64,000 nucleotides of DNA. It comes from Archangium violaceum (lineage in GTDB: Bacteria; Myxococcota; Myxococcia; Myxococcales; Myxococcaceae). A program made the position numbers and the translations under genes. Shown here in pieces: positions 58,230 through 64,000 of the stretch. Location: assembly GCF_016887565.1 (NCBI RefSeq), contig NZ_CP069396.1, forward strand, positions 3,437,001 through 3,501,000, given 5' to 3'. Under the pieces are notes generated by a model that was not told the DNA's origin, made no database searches, and saw only the letters and a list, made by a program, of their open reading frames with translations. The first letter of the stretch is position 1; each line of letters starts with the position of its first letter.

Positions 58230-58997
58230 TCAGCGTTCGGCGATGTCGGCGCTCTGCAAGTACGGGGACGCTTCGACAATCACTTCCGCGGTCCAGCCCC
58301 TGTTGGTTCCGCGGCCGGTTTCGTCGCAATCGCCATCGGTGTGGACGCCCAGCAGGTGGCCTTGACGGTTGAGCACGCCCGCGCCGGAGCTTCCGACCAG
58401 GGTGTCCAGGTCCGCGTAGTAGACGAGCTGATTACATGAGTCCAGGAACCTGCCTTCGGCGATGACCTTGGGCAGGCCCCGGGGATGCTGGATGATCGCC
58501 AACCGCTCGCTGGACCGGGTTGTCAGCAAGACCGGCGTGACGGAGGGAAGCACGTCGAGCGAGATGAGCGCATAGTCGGGGTCGAACGATTGCTCGATGA
58601 CAGTGCCCTCGGTCATCAGCGGGTCGCCGTCGGGCGCGTCCTCGAAGTTGAAGACCAGCAGCGACCGGTCCCCGAGCCCGACACAGTGCCCCGCGGTCAA
58701 CACCACCGGTCCCGCGCTCGCTTCAATCAGCGTTCCGGTGCAGCGTCCGTCGATCATGACGACTGCGTCTTCCCGGTCCTGGATGTCAGCGAACTCGCCC
58801 TGGTAGCTGTTGATGGGGGTGAAATCGAGGGTCGGACCGCACTGCCAGAGACTACTCACCTCCGGTGTCCGCGGATTCTCGCAGACCGGAGGATCCGCGG
58901 GCACCGCATCTCCACAGGCCACAACGCCCAGGAGTACGGTGCCCGCGAGGAGCGGGCCCCACAGAGTCATGGATGGACCAGGGGGCTGTCGCGCCAT
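58230..58997 (-). CDS. Exported trypsin-like serine peptidase (lipoprotein)
   Basis: A 255-residue protein (counting from 58997; ATG 58970 is an alternative). Lipobox LLGVVACGD, then a chymotrypsin-fold catalytic triad: His104 in VLTAGHCVG, Asp141 in FDPDYALISL, Ser204 in GSSGAGVLNRQG. Several cysteines allow disulfides. It lies 3 bp after the zinc-protease gene in the same direction, so the two secreted peptidases are co-expressed. Likely function: extracellular or surface proteolysis during predation. Confidence 0.88.
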   Translation of the reverse strand: MARQPPGPSMTLWGPLLAGTVLLGVVACGDAVPADPPVCENPRTPEVSSLWQCGPTLDFTPINSYQGEFADIQDREDAVVMIDGRCTGTLIEASAGPVVLTAGHCVGLGDRSLLVFNFEDAPDGDPLMTEGTVIEQSFDPDYALISLDVLPSVTPVLLTTRSSERLAIIQHPRGLPKVIAEGRFLDSCNQLVYYADLDTLVGSSGAGVLNRQGHLLGVHTDGDCDETGRGTNRGWTAEVIVEASPYLQSADIAER

Positions 58998-59000
58998 CTC

Positions 59001-59765
59001 TCAGTAGAGGTAGTTCAGCGCGGTGATGTCAGAGCTGGTCCACTCGCCGGTCTCGGTCGACCGGAAGCAGGAGTTCATGATCGACGCGCCCACCGTGGTC
59101 GTGCTGGGCGTCCCGGGGATGAGGATGGCGCCAACCGTGGAGGCGCCCTCGTTGGTGGCGGCGCCGCCGCAGCTGATGGACCGGTTGTAGTAGTCCGAGT
59201 GGCGGAAGCCGACCGCGTGGCCGAGCTCGTGGGTGATGACGTGCTCGTTCACGTCAACGCTGTAGGTGTTCAGCCCGGTGCCGATGTTGATCGTCCCGTA
59301 GGGCTTGCCGCCCGAGGGGAAGCCAGCGGAGCCGCCGGCGCCGGACATGGTCGTCGCGGTGATGTTCGCGGTGCAGCCGGTGGTCGGTCCACGCGCGAAG
59401 GTGATGCGGAGCCCCAGGGAGTTGTAGTTGGCGATCGCCTGATCGAGGCCCTGGCTCAGCCGGGTGTAGCTGTTGAACGTGGAGGTGGGGTTGACGCAGA
59501 TCTTCGTCACGGTGGTGCCGACGAGATTGGTCGTCCTGTACTGCTCCGCGCTCCCCTCACCAGACTGGAGCATCTCCTCGGACGCCTCGAGGGTCACGTG
59601 AGCGTCGAGCCCCACGTACACGGCGTTGTCGACGACCATGATGTCGTCGGCCGGAAACCCGGCCTTGACCAGGTTGGAGACGATCTGCTCGTTCTCGCTC
59701 TGCAGGTCGGTACCGCAGCCGACGAGAGCAACACCCGCCAGCAACGCCATCGAAAGCTTACGCAT
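59001..59765 (-). CDS. Exported zinc metallopeptidase (M57/HEIGH type)
   Basis: A 254-residue lipoprotein (ALLAGVALVGCGTD, Cys17) with the extended zinc motif HELGHAVGFRH (179-189), followed by SIMNSCFR, the Met-turn region of metzincin-like enzymes. The arrangement, including YNSLGLRITFARG and the late TSSDITALNYLY end, fits the dual-action HEIGH (M57) family found in myxobacteria. Precedes the trypsin-like peptidase gene by 3 bp. Confidence 0.9.
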   Translation of the reverse strand: MRKLSMALLAGVALVGCGTDLQSENEQIVSNLVKAGFPADDIMVVDNAVYVGLDAHVTLEASEEMLQSGEGSAEQYRTTNLVGTTVTKICVNPTSTFNSYTRLSQGLDQAIANYNSLGLRITFARGPTTGCTANITATTMSGAGGSAGFPSGGKPYGTINIGTGLNTYSVDVNEHVITHELGHAVGFRHSDYYNRSISCGGAATNEGASTVGAILIPGTPSTTTVGASIMNSCFRSTETGEWTSSDITALNYLY

Positions 59766-60137
59766 GGAGGCTTCCTTTTCGGGGGACTACAGGGGGTTGA
59801 ACGTGGCCGCCTGGGGGTTCCAGCCGCGACCGCGCGCTCCTTCCTCAAGAGCAACCTTCGGGCCAACCCGTGGGCACACCGGAAAACAGGGGGTTGCTTG
59901 GCAAGTCGATTACTCCTGGAGCGGGGATGTGCCAGCCATCCTGGGATTTCTTGTAAAGAGTCCTGACGTTTCCTGGTGAATCGTTCGTGGGCTCAAAGGG
60001 TTGTGGCACGACACCCGGACCGTCCGAGTCTCGGACGGTGTGCTCACCAATCGGACAGTGGATGGGCGGGGACGAGGGCCCGCGCGCGGCCCCGCGAAAG
60101 ATGGGCGTGAATACACTCCGGGTGTATCAAGTCACAC
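59766..60137. promoter_or_regulatory. Divergent regulatory region with several palindromes
   Basis: No gene. Arms ACCGTCCGA (60019-60027) and TCGGACGGT (60031-60039) form a perfect palindrome with a 3-base centre. The half-site TCGGAC-GTG recurs 20 bp on (60051-60060, TCGGACAGTG). Nearer the gene, ATACAC (60111-60116) and GTGTAT (60122-60127) form a second palindrome ending 10 bp before the ATG at 60138. Two separate regulators could act here. Confidence 0.5.
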
Positions 60138-61322
60138 ATGCCGATGCGCCACTCCTCCCTCCCCATCGCCGCGCTGCTGGGCGCGGCCCTGTCCTTCCTC
60201 CCGGGCTGTGAGAGCACGAAGTCGAGCAGCCCCTCTCCTTCAGACACCCAGGCCCAGGAGCCCGCTTCCATGCAGGCCGCTGACGCCTGGAAGCGCGCCC
60301 GTGTGGGTGACCGGGTCACCTACTCCTTCTCCGCGACCCAGGGACCCGAGCCCCGCGGCGGCGGCACCGCGCGCACCCTTGGCGGTCAGCTGACGCTGGA
60401 GGTGGTGGCCGTGCAGCAGCCCTGGGTCTGGGTGCGCCTGGCCTTCACCGACGAGGCCGGCAAGCCCCTGGCACACCCGCGGCTGGCTCAGGAGCTGCTC
60501 TTCCCCGTGAGCGCGGACACGACGCGCCCGCTCGACGTGCCCCGCCAGGGCGAGACCACCGCCGAGAAGCCCACCACCGCCGGCCGCACCTGGGAGGCCC
60601 TGCGCTACGTCAGCGACCAGCGCCCCGTGGACGGCCCCCTGCGCACGCGCGTGTACGCCAACGAGCCGGGCCCGCTCTACCTCACCCATGGCCTGCTCGA
60701 CGCGAGCACCGAGTCGGCCGGCTTCCGCACCCCGGGCGGCTTCAAGCTGACGCTGCGCGAGTTCCGCGAGGGCTCGGCCGGTGCCAACGCCCCCGTACCC
60801 GCGCTGGAGCGGCCCCTGGGCCCGGGCGCGTACTACGACCGGCGCGTGGACGTGGAGCCCTCGCACGGTGTGCAGCGCGTGTGCTTCGCCGCCGAGCGCG
60901 GCTACATCCTGCGCACCGAGGGCCCCATCGACACCAGCACCGCCCCCTGCTCCGACTTCTCCCAGGCCGAGCCGGAGCCCCTCGAGGAGATGCTGATGAG
61001 CCTGCCCTGGGAAGCGCTGTCCTCGGGGGACTGGCCTCCCGCCTCCGCGGCGTCCGGCACCCGTGGCACCTTCACCGCGGAGGGGCGCAACGTGCCCGCC
61101 CTCACCGAGCAGCGCACCGAGAACGTCGAGGGCACCCAGCGCGTCTTCTCGGAGGCCTACGCGGCCGAGCCGTGGGCCCCGGCGCTCGCGGGCCTGCCCT
61201 ATGAGGCGCGCTTCCAGCCGCTCGCCAGCGGCACCGAGCGCGTGGTCGCCGGTGGCAAGCGCGAGCCCGAGGGCGGCACGCGGCTCGTGCGGTGGGGCTC
61301 GTGGCTCGGGGGCCAGAAGTAA
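60138..61322 (+). CDS. Exported lipoprotein of unknown function (possibly DUF6068)
   Basis: A 394-residue protein with signal MPMRHSSLPIAALLGAALSFLPGC (Cys24) and a Ser/Pro linker. The body begins DAWKRARVGDRVTYSFSATQ and contains two long beta-rich halves. The layout recalls a myxobacterial lipoprotein family (DUF6068), an attribution from memory. No catalytic motifs. ATG 60138 lacks a good ribosome site; ATG 60144 is also possible. Palindromes directly upstream imply tight regulation. Confidence 0.75.
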   Translation: MPMRHSSLPIAALLGAALSFLPGCESTKSSSPSPSDTQAQEPASMQAADAWKRARVGDRVTYSFSATQGPEPRGGGTARTLGGQLTLEVVAVQQPWVWVRLAFTDEAGKPLAHPRLAQELLFPVSADTTRPLDVPRQGETTAEKPTTAGRTWEALRYVSDQRPVDGPLRTRVYANEPGPLYLTHGLLDASTESAGFRTPGGFKLTLREFREGSAGANAPVPALERPLGPGAYYDRRVDVEPSHGVQRVCFAAERGYILRTEGPIDTSTAPCSDFSQAEPEPLEEMLMSLPWEALSSGDWPPASAASGTRGTFTAEGRNVPALTEQRTENVEGTQRVFSEAYAAEPWAPALAGLPYEARFQPLASGTERVVAGGKREPEGGTRLVRWGSWLGGQK

Positions 61323-61352
61323 CCAGGGGGGCACGCGGCAGACGCAGACAGG

Positions 61353-62657
61353 CTACAGCACTTCACGCATCCGTCTGGAGAGGGCGCGAGTCTCGACATG
61401 CTCGAGGATGGACGGCCACCAGGGCCTGGCCCGCGCGGAGTGCTCCAGCTCCCCCCACGTGTCGAACCCGTGGGCATGGGCCACCTCCTCCCGTGCGAGG
61501 TGCCAGTCCCGGGGCCGCGCCGCGAGGCCCGACGCACGCGCCCGCGAGGCCGCCTCGTGAATCGCCCGCCAGCGGAAGACCTCCGCGTCGAGCTCATGGG
61601 AGAGGTGAAGTTGCTGCCACAGCCTGTCCGCGAACAGGGCCTCGTGCGCGATGAACAGGTTCCACAGCTCGGCCAGTGCGAGCCGCAGCGCGAGCAGGGA
61701 CCGCACCCCCTCTTGTTCCTTTTTCGAGGCGGCGAGCCGCGCCGTCGCGCCCCGCGCCGTGGGCAGCAGGAGCGGGGCAGAGAGGACCGAGGCCGCCAGC
61801 TCGTTCGTTCGGAGCCGCTCCGGAAGCTCCATCTCCGGACTGGCCGTCGCGATGGCGAGCGCATGACGGGTGTAGCGCCCGCTCATCAGATGCCACCGGG
61901 CGAGGGCTCGTCGGACCTCCGGGAGCTTCAGCCCCTCCAGCGCGTCCGGGCCTCGCTCGCGTGTGCGCTCCGCGAGGAGGGTTGGCGTCGCGCGCTCGCG
62001 CCGGGGGCCGCGCGCGCGGGCGGGTGGAGCCTTCAGACAGCGTGCGATGTAGCGCAGGCCCCGCCTCGCATCGTCCGCCTTGAGGTCCCACCGCGAGAGC
62101 AGCCGCTCCAGCCGCTTCGCGTCCTGGAGACCGGCCCTGGTCAGCAGCGCCCGCCAGGTCCGCTCCGCGTAGAAGGTCTCCTCCGCCACCCTCACGAGCC
62201 GCTCCGCCTCCGGACGCGTGAGGTGTCCCTGGCGCAGCGCGCGGGCCACGGCATGGCGCGCGTTCACCAGTGCGAGTGAGGTGGGGCGCTCGCCCTCCGG
62301 GTCGAACACGACGGCCACCTCGTCGTCGGACGTCAACGAACCCCGGCGGAACAGCCGGTAGATGGCGCCCACCCCGTGCATGCCCGCCGGCCAGCACTCG
62401 GCCGCGCGCAGCGCTCCCATGCTGGAGGCTCCCACGACTCGCGCTCCGTCCCTCACCACGTCGACGACCTCTCGCGGTGAGATGGCGTGCTCCTGCATGA
62501 AGACTCCGTCGACGATCAGGAAGACCGAGCGACCCTCCGCGCGCGCACGGTAGAGGTCTCCCCGCCGGACCGGTGGGCGGAAGTCGCCGCCTGGCAGCAG
62601 CGCCTCCGCCTCGCGGCGTGACAGGCTGGGTCCGAGATAGACGATGGGGGTGGGCAT
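61353..62657 (-). CDS. TfuA-like protein (YcaO partner for peptide thioamidation)
   Basis: A 434-residue protein. Residues 1-125 are the TfuA core: MPTPIVYLGPSLSRREA ... RSVFLIVDGVFMQEHAISPREVVDVVRDGARVVGASSMGALRAAECWPAGMHGVGAIYRLFRRGSLTSDDEVAV. About 300 further residues are helical and Arg/Ala-rich, much longer than stand-alone TfuA. TfuA proteins work with YcaO enzymes to convert backbone amides to thioamides. The start is ATG 62657, 11 bp after the YcaO stop. No precursor peptide is evident within the window. Confidence 0.9.
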   Translation of the reverse strand: MPTPIVYLGPSLSRREAEALLPGGDFRPPVRRGDLYRARAEGRSVFLIVDGVFMQEHAISPREVVDVVRDGARVVGASSMGALRAAECWPAGMHGVGAIYRLFRRGSLTSDDEVAVVFDPEGERPTSLALVNARHAVARALRQGHLTRPEAERLVRVAEETFYAERTWRALLTRAGLQDAKRLERLLSRWDLKADDARRGLRYIARCLKAPPARARGPRRERATPTLLAERTRERGPDALEGLKLPEVRRALARWHLMSGRYTRHALAIATASPEMELPERLRTNELAASVLSAPLLLPTARGATARLAASKKEQEGVRSLLALRLALAELWNLFIAHEALFADRLWQQLHLSHELDAEVFRWRAIHEAASRARASGLAARPRDWHLAREEVAHAHGFDTWGELEHSARARPWWPSILEHVETRALSRRMREVL

Positions 62658-62668
62658 GGCGCGGTTCG

Positions 62669-63892
62669 TCACAGGAGGTGGCGCAGGCACCGCCAGTCCA
62701 CGCGGCGCTGGTTGACGGTGAAGCACGAGAGCCCCGGGACGCGCACGCGCACGACGGGAATCCCGAGGTCCTTACGGGTCAGGTCCGTCACGATGACCCG
62801 CTCGAGCCCCGCCGCCCGGAGCCGTCCCAGGAGGAACTCCAGGTCGTCGCGCAGGTCCAGGGACTCGAAGGAGGGCGTGCGTGGGAAGAGGGCCACTCGG
62901 GCCGGGTCCAGCTCCTGGCGCCGGTGGGCCCTGCTCGTGGCGTGTGCGCCTTCCCACCGGACGTTGAAGGAGTCCCGCGCGCCTTGGATGAACCCGAGCC
63001 GCGCCTGCACGGCCTCGGTGATGGAGCGCAGGAGCGCGGCCGTGGCATGCGGCGCCGTTCCCCAGCCGGTGAACAGCATGGGGACGGGGCCGGCTGGGGT
63101 CGGATAGTCGTAGTCGGCGAGCACCGTCCGGAAGGTGGCGACCCCGAGGTCGCCGGTCGCGTCCTGCACCCGCGCGTCGAGCCCGGTTTCCCGCAGGCGG
63201 TCCAGCCATGCTCGGGCCTCGGTGGGAAGGCTCTCGGGGGCGACCGCGGCCAGCGGCGGCAGCGGCACTCCGGCGTCGCCGAACGCGGTCGTGAAGTCGA
63301 GCTGGCTCTGGACGTCCCGCTCGATGACCTCGCACAGCCCGTGCACGATGGCCTCGAGGAGGGTGTTGCCGGAGGCGAGGCCATTCGTGTCGACGTCGCG
63401 CAGGATGCCTTCCGACGGGGGGGTGAGCGCGAGGTCGGCCGCCATCCACACACGATCCCCGGAGACGAGGTCGTGGCTCTCGACCCAGGTGAATGTCTCG
63501 TCCGGCGCGTAGCGGGTATCCGCGGGCAGGTGGAGCGTCACCGGGTCGATGGGCCGCGCGGACTTCGCGCGGGAGAGCCGGGTGAAGCTGCCGCGCCGTG
63601 TGGCGCCCTTCGCGGCCTGCTCCGCCGATACCCGCTCCACCGCCTCCATGAGGGCGCTCACCCGGGCGCTCACCGCGTCCACGCCCTTGCCCAGGTGCGT
63701 GGTCAGGTCGCGGGCGAGCGGGGTGATGGCCGCGAACACCGGAAGGCGTATGGGGTCGAGCGGCGTCAGGTCCGAGAGCCGGGTGATGGGCACCCGCGCG
63801 CGGATGGCGAGCACCCGCGCCTCCGTCTCCTCGGCGCGCACGACGCGGGACGAGAGAGGTCCGACTTTCGGGCTGGGCGGGAAGGGCCGCAT
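62669..63892 (-). CDS. YcaO cyclodehydratase/thioamide-forming enzyme
   Basis: A 407-residue YcaO. ATP-binding residues are recognisable: S79ALMEAVER (first motif) and TNGLASGNTLLEAIVHGLCEVIERD (about 169-193) with Glu180, Glu188 and Glu191. It ends RCLRHLL, without the PxPxP tail found in azoline-forming YcaOs. With TfuA immediately downstream, it should activate peptide amide oxygens for thioamide formation. The ribosome site is weak, and a partial gene stops 15 bp upstream, consistent with an operon. Confidence 0.93.
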   Translation of the reverse strand: MRPFPPSPKVGPLSSRVVRAEETEARVLAIRARVPITRLSDLTPLDPIRLPVFAAITPLARDLTTHLGKGVDAVSARVSALMEAVERVSAEQAAKGATRRGSFTRLSRAKSARPIDPVTLHLPADTRYAPDETFTWVESHDLVSGDRVWMAADLALTPPSEGILRDVDTNGLASGNTLLEAIVHGLCEVIERDVQSQLDFTTAFGDAGVPLPPLAAVAPESLPTEARAWLDRLRETGLDARVQDATGDLGVATFRTVLADYDYPTPAGPVPMLFTGWGTAPHATAALLRSITEAVQARLGFIQGARDSFNVRWEGAHATSRAHRRQELDPARVALFPRTPSFESLDLRDDLEFLLGRLRAAGLERVIVTDLTRKDLGIPVVRVRVPGLSCFTVNQRRVDWRCLRHLL

Positions 63893-63907
63893 GTGCCGGG
63901 CTTCATA

Positions 63908-64000
63908 TCACCCCGCCTCGGGCCCCTCGTGCCCGGACGTCTCCACCGCGGGTCTGACCAGCCGGAGCGAGGTCCACGCTTCGGGCTGGTGGAGGCCGAG
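63908..64000 (-). CDS. C-terminal end of an upstream operon gene (cut by window edge)
   Basis: The minus strand reads open from the window edge, LGLHQPEAWTSLRLV then RPAVETSGHEGPEAG, to TGA at 63908-63910, 15 bp before the YcaO start. Thirty codons is too little to identify it. It may be a further gene of the YcaO-TfuA operon. Confidence 0.4.
   Translation of the reverse strand, partial: LGLHQPEAWTSLRLVRPAVETSGHEGPEAG

Overview
The window reads as a chromosomal segment of a myxobacterium, most likely from the Cystobacter/Archangium group. Base composition is very GC-rich and third codon positions are mostly G or C. Many small secreted lipoproteins, fused signalling kinases (a kinase/ATPase/histidine kinase of about 1,900 residues and a TPR kinase) and a RoxA-type rubber oxygenase homologue all fit that group. 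The genus is inference. I saw no rRNA, complete tRNA, insertion sequence, CRISPR array or prophage.

Positions 1-12,000 hold lipid catabolism. A minus-strand operon runs from an enoyl-CoA hydratase (start 8009) through a TetR regulator, an HSDL2-like reductase, an acyl-CoA ligase, two acyl-CoA dehydrogenases and a thiolase into a FadB-type enzyme cut by the left edge. A divergent plus-strand operon (8218-11988) carries a histidine phosphatase, an acyl-CoA dehydrogenase, an ACAD10/11-like phosphotransferase and a short-chain dehydrogenase; its DNA looks less GC-rich. Next comes the RoxA-like diheme protein (12043-14064). A 19-bp palindrome between the divergent operons (8044-8062) recurs, 16 of 19 bases identical, just upstream of the RoxA-like gene (14084-14102). 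This suggests one regulator joins polyisoprene cleavage to beta-oxidation.

Positions 14,600-26,800 hold a kelch-repeat exported protein, a VOC/MarR pair, a fragment resembling the 3' end of tmRNA with a terminator (possible island boundary), a flavin monooxygenase with a divergent LysR regulator, and a complete Mrp cation/proton antiporter operon (fused mrpAB, then C to G) with 4-bp overlaps throughout.

Positions 27,255-32,459 hold what I consider the most novel locus. A 64-residue ribosomal peptide (30377-30571) ends in four Gly-Cys-Ile-Ser units, three of them in a 12-residue period. Downstream in the same direction are an adenylate-forming enzyme, a small protein with a DEVWH motif and an MFS exporter, the last three overlapping by 4 bp. 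A Baeyer-Villiger-type monooxygenase is divergent. This looks like an uncharacterised RiPP pathway.

Positions 32,700-53,600 hold an exported lipoprotein behind a Fur-like box, an RND efflux adaptor and pump (with a decayed second adaptor fragment), the trifunctional kinase, a methyltransferase/MerR pair, a patatin-like phospholipase with two EF-hand loops, an exported protein, and a TPR Ser/Thr kinase followed by its likely partner sigma factor.

Positions 53,600-64,000 are accessory: an amidohydrolase with an NTF2/SnoaL-like insertion, a DUF1428 protein, remnants of an esterase and an aldose epimerase, a Cys-rich lipoprotein, an MFS permease, two secreted peptidases, a lipoprotein behind elaborate palindromes, and a TfuA-YcaO pair (a thioamide-forming RiPP module) at the right edge.
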